Source: a virus | IMG/VR virus record: IMGVR_UViG_3300025921_000017 | Span: 1 to 59,375 of that record | Reading direction: 5' to 3' (one strand) | Length of the DNA stretch: 59,375 bases | Part shown: in pieces, positions 6,917 to 14,649 of the stretch | Layout: the number at the start of each line of letters is the position of its first letter | How positions within the stretch are numbered: the stretch's first letter is position 1 | The notes under the pieces: generated by a model | The model's input: the letters and a program-made list of their open reading frames with translations, nothing else | What the model was told of the DNA's origin: nothing | Database searches by the model: none | Made by a program: the position numbers and the translations under genes

Positions 6917-7517
6917 GACGACTAATCGTCGCATCACCTCGCTACGCAGTTTCGGCAAATGGGCAGGTGTTTCGATTCTCTCTGACTACTCAGGCCCAAC
7001 TCCCCCTCGAACGGTGCCAAGTGTGATACCTGAAGGTGTCGCGGGGATTCGCAAGATGATCGCAGAGATAGAAGATGAGTCCAAGCGAACTCTCCTTGCA
7101 CTCTGTGGTTTATGTATGCTCCGCGTAGGAGAGGCGCTCTCTGTCTGTCCTCGAGACTTCGACCTCGAGAGACGAGTCATCAAGATCTTAGGCAAGGGTG
7201 ATGCCGAGCGTTACGTGCCGTTTACTGAAGAAGTATTCGACATAATCGCAGTCCGGCTGGCGATTACACCTGCAGATATGCCTCTCGTTGGCCTCAATGA
7301 TCGCTGGGCGCGAAAGCTAATCACGCGAGCCGGTGAGGATATTCTGAATCGGCGGATAGCAAGTCACGACCTCCGCAAGACCGGCGGTACGGCAGTCAAC
7401 GAGAAGTTTGGCCTACGTACCGCTCAAGAACTCCTTGGGCATGCCTCAGTAAGAACAACTCAGAACTACACCTTCGTCACATTCGAAGCTATGCGAGCAG
7501 CAATGGAGGGCATCTGA
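6678..7517 (+). CDS. int: tyrosine recombinase / phage integrase
   Basis: A 279-residue site-specific recombinase, probably integrating the phage into the host chromosome. An N-terminal core-binding SAM-like domain (about 10-100: RGLGVSTVKAYSTDVRVFF) is followed by the catalytic domain with Arg149 (MLRVGEAL), Lys173 (LGKGDAERYVPF), His230 and Arg233 (SHDLRKTGG), His255 (LLGHASVRTT) and nucleophile Tyr264 (QNYT). The usual HxLRH third position is Lys. ATG 6678 is chosen because GGGAAGG lies at 6662-6668; longer starts at TTG 6645 or ATG 6660 exist. At this length it lacks the arm-binding domain of large integrases and is closer in size to XerC/D-type enzymes. Confidence 0.9.
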   Translation: MPQTDTILTLESIDPFRQSLNVRGLGVSTVKAYSTDVRVFFLEMQLTSLPTTELEITAASWLNQTRRPTPGSSLPVVAAKTTNRRITSLRSFGKWAGVSILSDYSGPTPPRTVPSVIPEGVAGIRKMIAEIEDESKRTLLALCGLCMLRVGEALSVCPRDFDLERRVIKILGKGDAERYVPFTEEVFDIIAVRLAITPADMPLVGLNDRWARKLITRAGEDILNRRIASHDLRKTGGTAVNEKFGLRTAQELLGHASVRTTQNYTFVTFEAMRAAMEGI

Positions 7518-7678
7518 TGCAAGCTCTAGCGAAGGTCAAAGCTAAGGAGGTTACCGTTTTTTCTGTCAATTGCCCAGGCTGTGGGGATGAGAAGATTTAT
7601 CGTCTGACAGACTCTCTTCATGGTTCTATTCTGACTTGCCCAAGGTGTAGAACGAACTTCAGGGTGGTAACAAGGTAA
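7517..7678 (+). CDS. zinc-ribbon miniprotein
   Basis: A 53-residue protein coupled to the integrase stop (TGATG). It has CPGC at 19-22 and CPRC at 41-44, a textbook two-knuckle zinc ribbon, with basic residues on both ends (AKVKAKEV, RTNFRVVTR). Probably a nucleic-acid-binding accessory protein; a role with the integrase is possible but not shown. Confidence 0.7.
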   Translation: MQALAKVKAKEVTVFSVNCPGCGDEKIYRLTDSLHGSILTCPRCRTNFRVVTR

Positions 7679-7700
7679 TCAACTCCTAGAAAGGGAGACC

Positions 7701-8024
7701 ATGTCCAGTCCTGGGTATTCCCCCAGACATCTTCATCCGCTTTACGACCACTCTGCGCGCAAGCGCGGACCCCTTACTCTCTGGGCTGCTGCGGCTGTTC
7801 TTGCCGTTCTGACGATTGCAACTGCACTATTGCCTTCGTCAAGTACTGACAACTCCCAGCATCTCGCTCGCAGCGGTTTTACTGGCTCAGTCCTAGCGGA
7901 AGTCTTCCTACTCATACTCGTCGGAGGAGTGGTACTTCTCGTCATCTCTGAGCTTGATTACAAGTTCGGATTCCGTCGTCGCCCAAACAATCCACCTTCA
8001 GAATCAGGAGAAATCAAGCCGTGA
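7701..8024 (+). CDS. two-helix membrane protein
   Basis: A 107-residue protein with AAAGGGAGACC before the ATG. Two membrane helices are visible (about 25-44, WAAAAVLAVLTIATALL, and 62-82, VLAEVFLLILVGGVVLLVI) separated by a short polar loop; both ends are charged and probably cytoplasmic. Holin-like in topology but far from the lysis genes, so the role is unknown. Its end overlaps the next start (GTGA). Confidence 0.7.
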   Translation: MSSPGYSPRHLHPLYDHSARKRGPLTLWAAAAVLAVLTIATALLPSSSTDNSQHLARSGFTGSVLAEVFLLILVGGVVLLVISELDYKFGFRRRPNNPPSESGEIKP

Positions 8025-8401
8025 CCGAATCAACGACCGACCAGGCAACCATCGAACTGACAAGTACTGACGAGCCCGAGGAGCTCGTCAAGTACAAGGA
8101 GTTACTGCAGTGGGCAGCAGACTTCTGCGAGAGTAATGACATCTTCGCCCCACAGAACACCGATGTTGTGCATCCTCTCCTTGGAAGACTTCCTGTCAGG
8201 GTAAATGCGCCGAAGCCAGAGACGAAGCTGCAGCTGATCGTTGACCTTGCCGACGATCTCCACGAGATCTGGGTCCAGGCCTCACAGCCCAAGGATGCAC
8301 TGATCGGGACCCTGGATGAGATGGAGTCAGCACAGACACTTCACACGCTCGAACTCGATCGAGACAAGCCACCCGTGGAGTGGACACCTGGCGCGCCTTA
8401 G
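8021..8401 (+). CDS. hypothetical acidic protein
   Basis: A 126-residue, acidic, mostly helical protein with a GTG start in a GTGA overlap with the membrane-protein gene. The central segment (ETKLQLIVDLADDLHEIWVQA) looks like a long amphipathic helix. No family is recognised. Confidence 0.65.
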   Translation: MTESTTDQATIELTSTDEPEELVKYKELLQWAADFCESNDIFAPQNTDVVHPLLGRLPVRVNAPKPETKLQLIVDLADDLHEIWVQASQPKDALIGTLDEMESAQTLHTLELDRDKPPVEWTPGAP

Positions 8402-8706
8402 TGACACAATCATCTGAGGGAACCGAGACTAGTGTAGTCTATGAACTGGAATGGCGCTACCCGACCTGTTTTGATGATGGCGGATGGAGTCACGACTTAG
8501 GTTGGGATACCAGCAAAGCCACGCTCGACGCAGCGACCGACGAACTAGCCAGGCAGATTGCATGGGGCGAAAAGTTTAACCACAAAGAATACTGCCGCCA
8601 CGGACGAAAGAGTTACCCCTTTAGGCTAACTAAGGTCACGACAGAACAGACCATTGACGGATGGAAACGTGTCACCAGAGACGAAATTCCGCTTCGTAAG
8701 GATTGA
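8401..8706 (+). CDS. hypothetical protein
   Basis: A 101-residue protein; GTG 8401 is preferred because it overlaps the upstream stop (TAGTG), while an in-frame GTG at 8380 would add seven residues with no better ribosome site. Rich in Trp and charged residues (WGEKFNHKEYCRHGRKSYPFRL) and ending in a beta/helix pattern (VTTEQTIDGWKRV). No family is recognised. Confidence 0.65.
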   Translation: MTQSSEGTETSVVYELEWRYPTCFDDGGWSHDLGWDTSKATLDAATDELARQIAWGEKFNHKEYCRHGRKSYPFRLTKVTTEQTIDGWKRVTRDEIPLRKD

Positions 8707-8709
8707 TGT

Positions 8710-9405
8710 ATGGTAGTCATTCTCCCTGAAGCAGAGATGCTTCGAAGATACGGCATGTCAAAGCCAATGCTCAGTGGAGATTGTGCTATCGGCTGGCATG
8801 AAGGTACGAAACCTAGGGACTACAAGGGAACACCAGTCCCAGGTTGCGGGCGCTGGGAGACATGTACTTGCGAATGCCATGTGTCTATCAACGAGATGTA
8901 CGAAGTTGCTGGGTTGCCCCGCGAGGTACACCTTAACCCTGAGTACGTACCGTTTAAGAGAACGTGGTACATGCCGATCTTTGGTGTGGATTTCGGTCTA
9001 GACCGTTCCGCTCTAGATGCTACCCGTCTAGATGACACCGGCAGACAACAGCGAACCGTCAGCGAGCCTCCTGGAGCCCGTAGCTTCGAACCTACTCCAT
9101 CCGGTCGGGCAGCGCGAGGACAGCTAGAGGATCAGGTTCTCGAAGTTTGTATCGAGTGGTCAATCGACCCAGGCGAATTATGCACGCCAGCCTTTATCGC
9201 CTGGGATATCGCAAGGGTTCATGGCATCAAAGAACCCTCAACTGGTGCGATCGGTGCAGTCTTTGACCGTTGGGCCAAGTACGGCTTCGCTGTGATCGAA
9301 CGCAAGCCGGTGAGATTTACCGGCTTCACTGAAGCTGCTGACGGCGGAAAAGCTCTCGATTTCCTTAAGGCTCAATACAAGCGTAACAAGAAGATGGGCA
9401 AGTAG
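8710..9405 (+). CDS. hypothetical protein with Cys/His cluster and winged-helix-like C-terminus
   Basis: A 231-residue protein. Residues 46-57 (CGRWETCTCECH) form a dense Cys/His cluster, likely binding zinc. After a Pro/Ser linker, residues 130-225 (LEDQVLEVCIEWSIDPGELCTPAFIAWDIARVHG ending AVIERKPVRFTGF, abbreviated) resemble a winged helix-turn-helix. A DNA-binding role is plausible. It starts four bases after the previous stop and abuts the next gene. Confidence 0.65.
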   Translation: MVVILPEAEMLRRYGMSKPMLSGDCAIGWHEGTKPRDYKGTPVPGCGRWETCTCECHVSINEMYEVAGLPREVHLNPEYVPFKRTWYMPIFGVDFGLDRSALDATRLDDTGRQQRTVSEPPGARSFEPTPSGRAARGQLEDQVLEVCIEWSIDPGELCTPAFIAWDIARVHGIKEPSTGAIGAVFDRWAKYGFAVIERKPVRFTGFTEAADGGKALDFLKAQYKRNKKMGK

Positions 9406-9633
9406 ATGAGACCACACGGCGAGGTAATGGAAGAAATATTGAGTCAACTTGCTGACACAGATTGGGCCAGTGTTGATCTCGGTAATGGATTCTTTATCGA
9501 AGTCACTTACCCAGAACGCCCGAAGCTTGAGTGGCCCTACAATGTCTTTCGTGACCTGGTAGACAAGTACATCGGAGGTTATGCTGGAAACGACGTAGAC
9601 AAGATAGCACTCTTTGCGGCTATGTCAGGGTAG
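9406..9633 (+). CDS. hypothetical small protein
   Basis: A 75-residue acidic protein starting directly after the upstream TAG (TAGATG). Aromatic-rich middle (FFIEVTYPERPKLEWPYNVF). No family is recognised. Confidence 0.6.
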   Translation: MRPHGEVMEEILSQLADTDWASVDLGNGFFIEVTYPERPKLEWPYNVFRDLVDKYIGGYAGNDVDKIALFAAMSG

Positions 9634-9637
9634 AGTT

Positions 9638-9922
9638 ATGCTCTCTGAACGCGACCTCAACGCAACAAATATCCCGCTGCGCGTCTTTCTCTACAGCATC
9701 GACCAGCTGTCGCTGATGCTTAATATCAAAGAGGAAATGCTGATGCGAGATCACATCTTCACTGATCGGGAACCTGGCTATAAACCTCGATGGAAAATGA
9801 GGGCGCATAACATCGCAGCCCCAGACCAAACCCCAGAATGGCGGGTAGCTGACAAAGAGTTCATCCGCTGGCTTAAATTCAAAGGCTTTAGAATCATTGA
9901 GAGGGGGTATGTTAGAGAATGA
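9638..9922 (+). CDS. small HTH protein, excisionase-like
   Basis: A 94-residue basic protein; ATG 9638 is used, four bases after the previous stop, rather than an upstream TTG. Residues 18-70 contain a helix-turn-helix with a basic wing (SIDQLSLMLNIKEEMLMRDHIF, shown in part), then a predicted hairpin and a final WLKFKGF helix, the layout of MerR/excisionase-type proteins. It could control integrase directionality or transcription. Its stop overlaps the next gene (ATGA). Confidence 0.65.
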   Translation: MLSERDLNATNIPLRVFLYSIDQLSLMLNIKEEMLMRDHIFTDREPGYKPRWKMRAHNIAAPDQTPEWRVADKEFIRWLKFKGFRIIERGYVRE

Positions 9923-10272
9923 TAACGAGGTTTGCAGTTACCGGAGGCAGGGATTTCGCCAACGAGTCTATGGTCGCGGCTGCACTAGACGCAATGCCAG
10001 AAGGTGCAGTACTTGTTCACGGAGCAGCCAAAGGAGCGGATACTCTCAGCGCTGCCTATTGGGAGAGCTTGGGCCGTAAGACCGAATCTCATCCTGCCAA
10101 GTGGGCAAGACACGGAAGGGGTGCCGGACTCATTCGAAACCACGAAATGGTAAGAAGTGGTATCGAGACACTAGTCTCTTTTCCAGGAGGCAGGGGCACT
10201 GCTCACATGACAGATCTCTGCAAAAAGGCAGGTGTGCCAGTTATTTACGCTGCCGAGTTAAACAAGTCTTAA
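9919..10272 (+). CDS. SLOG-family protein (YspA / DUF2493-like)
   Basis: A 117-residue Rossmann-like protein. The signature VTGGRDF near residue 7, VHGAAKGADTLS at 33-44, the central RNHEMV and FPGGRGTAHM are the nucleotide-binding elements of the YspA/YpsA-like branch of the SLOG superfamily. These proteins bind or cleave nucleotide-derived ligands and appear both in phages and in defence systems. The exact ligand is unknown. Coupled to the HTH gene by an ATGA overlap. Confidence 0.85.
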   Translation: MITRFAVTGGRDFANESMVAAALDAMPEGAVLVHGAAKGADTLSAAYWESLGRKTESHPAKWARHGRGAGLIRNHEMVRSGIETLVSFPGGRGTAHMTDLCKKAGVPVIYAAELNKS

Positions 10273-10301
10273 CCCGATAGCGCGGTTTATGTCGGTTTGT
10301 G

Positions 10302-10330
10302 TTGCCCTAGCGCCATTCGTCCGCTAGGCT
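10302..10330 (+). promoter_or_regulatory. predicted sigma70-type promoter
   Basis: TTGCCC (10302-10307) and TAGGCT (10325-10330) with a 17-base spacer, 35 bases upstream of the SSB-like gene. Resembles the promoter at 2554. An abundant SSB would need strong expression. Confidence 0.5.
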
Positions 10331-10364
10331 AGAGCCAGGAACACGAGTCAACGAGGAGACTTAA

Positions 10365-11633
10365 GTGACGACAATACTACCTGCAGACGAAGGCGGCTCG
10401 GCCGTCGTTCCCTACACCGGAGACATCGCAGGTCTCGGACTCGAGGACGTGACAACTGCCGACCTCTCGATGCCGCGACTCAACATCATCGGCAAGGAGG
10501 TGGTGTTTCAGAACTCTCAGACCAAGGAGAAGTTCTCCGAGCTCGACGTCGTCTTGATCTGTCAGATCAAGCAGCGCGTTATGTTCCCCAAAGACGCTGA
10601 CACGGTGGACGACAAGTACAAGTTCCCACAGTGCCGTTCAACTGACTTCGAGGTGGGCTTCCCGAACGTCGATCCCAAGGCACCCGAAGCACGGCTGTTT
10701 CCCTGGGCCGAAGGCAATTTCCAGGCCGACGCAGGCCGACAAGGTCTTTATCTTCCTCAGGTCAAGGAGTCAACTGGACTACCGGCACTTCCGTGCGACA
10801 AGTGCAAGTTCAAGGAGTGGGAGAACAAGAAGACTCGCTGTCAAGAGCAGCATGTCTATCCCCTTCTCTACCTCGACTCCGACGGCTTCTGGGTGCCGGC
10901 GATTCTGACCGTCAAGAGTTCCGGCATCGTTCCAAGCAAGACCTACGTCAGCGGATTCGCTACTAGCCGCCAGCCGCTTTTCACCGTCATCACGAAGCTG
11001 ACACTCGTGGCGGCGCAACGAGGCGCAGTAGACTACGCAGTACCGAACTTCCGCAAGCTCGGAGGATCTGACCCATCCAAGTACGAAGAATGGGCTGGTA
11101 CAGTTCACGAAATGCGCCGTTACTTGCGTCGGCACCCGACCGTGCGTGACGAGAACGAATCGACCTTCACCGAGGAGGCCCCGCCGAACGTGAACAGCGG
11201 ACCGCTCGAGATGGTCGCACCGCCTGCGCCTGTCGCGTCGGTCGCGCCTCCGGTTGCGCCACCACCTGCAGCGCCTCCGATTCAGCAACCGGCTGCGCCT
11301 GTTGTGCCGCCCGCTCCGGTTTCTCAACCTGCACCGCCTGCGCCTGTCGCGCCGGTCGCGCCGGTCGCGCCTCCGGTTCAACCGCCGCCTGCAGCTCCTG
11401 CTATCGACCCGTGGGCTTCGATCACGCCACCACCCGGCTTCGAAGCGGCATGGCCGTTCATGGACGATGCAGCGCGAGGTGCCGCTATGGCCTCCGTGAG
11501 CGGCGCTGCGGCTGTAGTGGTCCCCGCTGCGTCAACCCCACCGGCGCAACCGACAGCGCCCGTAGCGGCCCAGCAAGCGCCTGTTACCCCACCCCCCGCT
11601 GCACCCGGTGCACCAGACGATCTGCCGTTCTAG
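10365..11633 (+). CDS. single-stranded DNA-binding-like protein with SSB-type tip
   Basis: A 422-residue protein, GTG start after ACGAGGAGAC. Residues 1-265 form a folded domain with a Cys/His cluster (C144, C147, C159, H163) and beta-rich surroundings (YPLLYLDSDGFWVPAIL), as in zinc-containing phage SSBs. Residues 275-415 are a long Pro/Ala linker, and the protein ends in DDLPF, the acidic-aromatic tip by which bacterial SSBs recruit repair and replication proteins. It should coat ssDNA during phage replication. The N-terminal fold is not a classical OB SSB by eye, so the call rests on zinc cluster, tip and context. Confidence 0.75.
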   Translation: MTTILPADEGGSAVVPYTGDIAGLGLEDVTTADLSMPRLNIIGKEVVFQNSQTKEKFSELDVVLICQIKQRVMFPKDADTVDDKYKFPQCRSTDFEVGFPNVDPKAPEARLFPWAEGNFQADAGRQGLYLPQVKESTGLPALPCDKCKFKEWENKKTRCQEQHVYPLLYLDSDGFWVPAILTVKSSGIVPSKTYVSGFATSRQPLFTVITKLTLVAAQRGAVDYAVPNFRKLGGSDPSKYEEWAGTVHEMRRYLRRHPTVRDENESTFTEEAPPNVNSGPLEMVAPPAPVASVAPPVAPPPAAPPIQQPAAPVVPPAPVSQPAPPAPVAPVAPVAPPVQPPPAAPAIDPWASITPPPGFEAAWPFMDDAARGAAMASVSGAAAVVVPAASTPPAQPTAPVAAQQAPVTPPPAAPGAPDDLPF

Positions 11634-11651
11634 GTGAGGTAATTCAATGCC

Positions 11652-11691
11652 AGTCGGACCGAGGATCAACCCCTGAGTCCTCGGTCCGACT
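11652..11691 (+). terminator. 14-bp perfect stem-loop, probable terminator
   Basis: AGTCGGACCGAGGA (11652-11665) pairs perfectly with 11678-11691 across a 12-base loop, 18 bases after the SSB-like gene. No T-run follows. It separates the SSB unit from the next operon and may also protect the 3' end of the mRNA. Confidence 0.7.
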
Positions 11692-11711
11692 CTAAGTAAG
11701 TAGGAGGCGCT

Positions 11712-12332
11712 GTGGCAGACGACGAGCATGAGGGTCAAGGTGGAGCGTTCGCTTTCGGACCCTTTGTATTCGGCGTACCCTCGGAAGAAATGAGACGGCA
11801 GATGGAAGAAGCTCACGAAACACAGCATCTGCAGGTGTTGGACTTTCAACACACTCTGGAAGAGGCATGGCAAGCGCTGAATTACGAGCAACTCTATGCC
11901 GTGGCGAGATGGATGGCACTCACTGCCGACTCTGGGAATGCCTCGAGAAACTTGGCATACCATGCCGGTTCGCTGTTTCGTTTAGCTGCGGACAAGTCGA
12001 ACAAGTGCATGGTATGCGACAAGGATCACGACAAGGAAGTGGAATCGCTTCTCAATACGCAAGGAGACGGTGCCACTTCGGAAGTAGACAGCGAACCTCA
12101 GCCTCCAACTGACGAACCTGCCGAGCCAAACCTCTCGTACGAAGAAACTCAGCGGATGATCGCTGAGCACGAGGCAAATGTCACCTTGTACCGCTTGACG
12201 CAGAACTTCGACAAGGGTGGTTTCAACTGTACAGGCTGCAATATGCACTACGCAAGTCTCGAAGACCGAATGCTCAAGGCTCCGGGAATCGAAGGCTGTT
12301 CGGGCTGTCAGTGGAAGAGTGGGCATGGCTAA
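11712..12332 (+). CDS. hypothetical protein with two Cys clusters
   Basis: A 206-residue acidic protein, GTG start after GTAGGAGGCGC. The first half is helical with CMVCDKDHDKE near residue 99; the second half has CTGC and a late CSGC pair (about residues 174-199), so two zinc sites are likely. The middle is a Pro/Glu-rich linker. No family is recognised. It heads a run of small zinc proteins leading to the helicase. Confidence 0.65.
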   Translation: MADDEHEGQGGAFAFGPFVFGVPSEEMRRQMEEAHETQHLQVLDFQHTLEEAWQALNYEQLYAVARWMALTADSGNASRNLAYHAGSLFRLAADKSNKCMVCDKDHDKEVESLLNTQGDGATSEVDSEPQPPTDEPAEPNLSYEETQRMIAEHEANVTLYRLTQNFDKGGFNCTGCNMHYASLEDRMLKAPGIEGCSGCQWKSGHG

Positions 12333-12495
12333 GCATGACCAGAGGTTGCCTGGAATAGAACGAGCAATCAAGAAGTGCGTTTCTTGTATTCAGTACGAAT
12401 GTAAGAGATGCATCGACGTAGGCCGTAAAGCCGTATTCGGAGACGGTGTCATCGAGCTGTGTGCTTGTGACCACAGTGAACAGTTCAGCTCATGA
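12325..12495 (+). CDS. zinc-binding miniprotein
   Basis: A 56-residue protein overlapping the previous gene by eight bases; GTGGAAGAGTGG precedes the ATG. Cys residues in CVSCIQYECKRC and CACDH give a likely zinc site. The basic N-terminus (AKHDQRLPGIERAIKK) suggests nucleic-acid contact. Ends in an ATGA overlap. Confidence 0.6.
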   Translation: MAKHDQRLPGIERAIKKCVSCIQYECKRCIDVGRKAVFGDGVIELCACDHSEQFSS

Positions 12496-12704
12496 CCGAA
12501 AACTGCATCTTCTGCGGTAAAGAGATAAACCCATTCGACATTGGCAACTGGACACTTCATGCTACCTGGTCAAGGAGTGATCGTGGATCAGCACGCCCCG
12601 AGGGAGGAAGATTTGTCCTCCCTCTGCTCTACGCCTGCGGAAACTGTGTCCGAGAGCGAACCAACAGAAACTATGATCCTGCTAGATTGTGGCCTCCTAG
12701 ATGA
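12492..12704 (+). CDS. zinc-ribbon miniprotein
   Basis: A 70-residue protein with CIFCG at residues 5-9 and CGNC near residue 49, a two-knuckle zinc ribbon, followed by an Arg-rich tail (CVRERTNRNYDPARL). Coupled to the gene before by ATGA. Function unknown. Confidence 0.65.
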   Translation: MTENCIFCGKEINPFDIGNWTLHATWSRSDRGSARPEGGRFVLPLLYACGNCVRERTNRNYDPARLWPPR

Positions 12705-13020
12705 AGGAGAAGAACCTCACATCTTCCCAGGGGATTGGGTTTTTGGAGGAGCTGATGGAAACGACCCCGGCGCAGACCCGCGCTGGGAATCATCGAGCTA
12801 CCACTACCTCAACGAGTTCGCCCAGACGGTTTGGGTCACAAGTGCCCCACTCTGTGAGCATCAGGCACTCGACCAGTTCACCCTCGTATCCAGCTTCGGC
12901 GATCTTCACCCCAGATATCTTGAGGTTCGCCACCCGGGCGAGTCGACATACACAGTCCTCCCCTGGGAATATCGCGAGAGCGCTGACACGCTTCATCCAA
13001 TGGTGTCTGCAAATGCCTGA
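12673..13020 (+). CDS. hypothetical acidic protein upstream of helicase
   Basis: A 115-residue frame starting at ATG 12673, overlapping the preceding gene by 32 bases. Its composition (LLDEGEEPHIFPGDWVFGGAD, then YHYLNEFAQTVWV and YLEVRHPGES) looks like a real acidic, aromatic protein. The competing upstream extension of the helicase frame over this stretch is Ser/Thr/Arg-rich and looks like a shadow. The ribosome site is weak, so the exact start is uncertain. It ends eight bases into the helicase gene. Confidence 0.55.
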   Translation: MILLDCGLLDEGEEPHIFPGDWVFGGADGNDPGADPRWESSSYHYLNEFAQTVWVTSAPLCEHQALDQFTLVSSFGDLHPRYLEVRHPGESTYTVLPWEYRESADTLHPMVSANA

Positions 13021-14458
13021 ACTAGGTGAACGCAAGTCACTCGAGCCATGGATATCGGATTCTCTGCAGTACTACAAGCACCAGGTAGACGGTATCCGAA
13101 TTCTGGCAAGATGGCGCTCGTTCATCCTAGCTGACGACATGGGCCTCGGAAAGTCTCTGCAAGTTCTCACCGTCTTTATTATCGACATTGTGCTCGGCTG
13201 GTCAAATACAATGATCATCGTCTGTCCGGCTAGCCTTAAAGGCAACTGGGCTGATGAGATCGAAAAGTTCACCAATGGTATACCCTACATCATCTTAGAA
13301 GGTACACCCCAGGAGCGTAATATTCAGCTTATAACCTTCATGCAAATCGAAGGTCCGAGAATATTGATTCTCAATTACGAGCTGGTAGAAAAGCACCTTA
13401 ACGATCTCAACCTTCTTAAGCCTGATATCGCGGTCTTTGACGAAGCGCATTACCTTAAGAACCACAAGGCAAAGCGAACCAAGGCTGCCCACACACTTAA
13501 TGCTCGTCGTAAGTTCATGCTAACCGGAACTCCTATGCTAAACCGAGTTGACGAGCTCTGGTCGCTGCTTCACTTAGTCGAGCCCCAGAAATATTCCGGC
13601 TACTGGAGGTTTGTCAATCGTTACTGCGTCTTCGGTGGTTACCGAGACAAGCAGATTATCGGCGTCCAGAACGAAAAGGAACTCAAAGACAAGCTTCAGG
13701 GCGTGATGCTGCGTCGGTTAAAGAAAGATGTTCTTGATTTACCAGAGGTGCAGATCATCGAGCGCCGAGTTGACCTACATGCTGAACAACGCAAGCTTTA
13801 CGAAGAAGCCCTCCGAGACATGCGTATCACCAGGGCTGATGGCACCGAGACTTCAATTGACAATGCGCTCGTCAAGATGCTCCGCTTGCGTCAGATCTGT
13901 GGTACAACCCTTCCCTTCAATGGTCTTGATATCTCGGCTAAGTTGGACCTGTGTACTCAGGACGACTACGAGTTACTAAGTAACGGTAACAAGATAGTTA
14001 TCTTCACTCAGTTCCGCGATGTTCAAGCTGCTTACCTAAACCGGATGGCAGCGCTCGGCTTTCCGCTCTATGAGCTCAATGGAGATGTTCCTATTCCTTC
14101 AAGACAGGGTGTCGTAAACGCCTGGCGCGATAATCCGCAGCCTAGCGTTATCGTCTGTATCCTTAAGGTCGCCGGTGTCGGCCTTAACATGACAGCCTCA
14201 AGGCATCCTGCCTTCCTGGATGAGGATTCTGTTCCAGGTAACAACCAGCAGGCTATTGACCGCTGTAATCGAATCGGTGCATCATTGACTCAACCGATCC
14301 AGGTCAGAAAGTACATCGCTCGCAACACAGTTGAGTCGCGCATTCAGGCACTTCTGAGAGGCAAAGAGAGAAACATCGAGAACATCGTTGAATCAGACTC
14401 GGCCTGGAAAAAGAAACTATACGAAGCTTTAATGGAAGAGATGGCGGCAGCAGCATGA
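13013..14458 (+). CDS. SNF2-family DNA helicase/translocase
   Basis: A 481-residue ATP-dependent DNA translocase. Motifs in order: I (Walker A) DDMGLGKS at 41-48, Ia CPASLKGNW at 71-79, II DEAH at 143-146, III TGTPMLN at 171-177, the SNF2-typical MLRRLKKDV at 232-240, IV FTQF at 331-334, V VGLN at 389-392, VI AIDRCNRIG at 414-422. It is short, essentially only the two RecA-like lobes, as in phage SNF2 helicases that act in replication or recombination. ATG 13013 is chosen; the frame is open to ATG 12701, but that extension has shadow-like composition. Confidence 0.9.
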   Translation: MPELGERKSLEPWISDSLQYYKHQVDGIRILARWRSFILADDMGLGKSLQVLTVFIIDIVLGWSNTMIIVCPASLKGNWADEIEKFTNGIPYIILEGTPQERNIQLITFMQIEGPRILILNYELVEKHLNDLNLLKPDIAVFDEAHYLKNHKAKRTKAAHTLNARRKFMLTGTPMLNRVDELWSLLHLVEPQKYSGYWRFVNRYCVFGGYRDKQIIGVQNEKELKDKLQGVMLRRLKKDVLDLPEVQIIERRVDLHAEQRKLYEEALRDMRITRADGTETSIDNALVKMLRLRQICGTTLPFNGLDISAKLDLCTQDDYELLSNGNKIVIFTQFRDVQAAYLNRMAALGFPLYELNGDVPIPSRQGVVNAWRDNPQPSVIVCILKVAGVGLNMTASRHPAFLDEDSVPGNNQQAIDRCNRIGASLTQPIQVRKYIARNTVESRIQALLRGKERNIENIVESDSAWKKKLYEALMEEMAAAA

Positions 14459-14649
14459 CCGAGGTCACCTTAAAGGTAGAGGACCGACTCCACACTGTCA
14501 AGGAGGTGGCGAAGATCTTTTCAGTCGAACCAGCCACCGTTCGAGCCTGGATAAATAGCAAGCGGCTGCATGCGATTAAACCAGCAAAATCATGGATGAT
14601 CAGTCGAACAGCCATGGTCGAATTCGCCAACAAGGAGAATGTCAAGTGA
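14455..14649 (+). CDS. excisionase/MerR-like HTH protein
   Basis: A 64-residue protein with a HTH_17-type winged helix: TVKEVAKIFSVEPATVRAWI (helix-turn-helix) then a wing ending WMISRTAMVEFANKE. This family includes phage excisionases and small regulators. It lies far from the integrase gene, so a transcriptional or replication role is as likely as excision. ATGA overlap with the helicase; GTGA overlap with the next gene. Confidence 0.8.
   Translation: MTEVTLKVEDRLHTVKEVAKIFSVEPATVRAWINSKRLHAIKPAKSWMISRTAMVEFANKENVK

Noticed and set aside
10779-11381. Arg-rich minus-strand frame of 200 codons
   Set aside because: It is the mirror image of the Pro/Ala linker of the SSB-like protein, a typical low-complexity shadow.
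12701-13012. N-terminal extension of the SNF2 helicase frame to ATG 12701
   Set aside because: Composition is Ser/Thr/Arg-rich and motif-free, and another frame here (12673-13020) looks more protein-like; helicase motifs begin soon after 13013.
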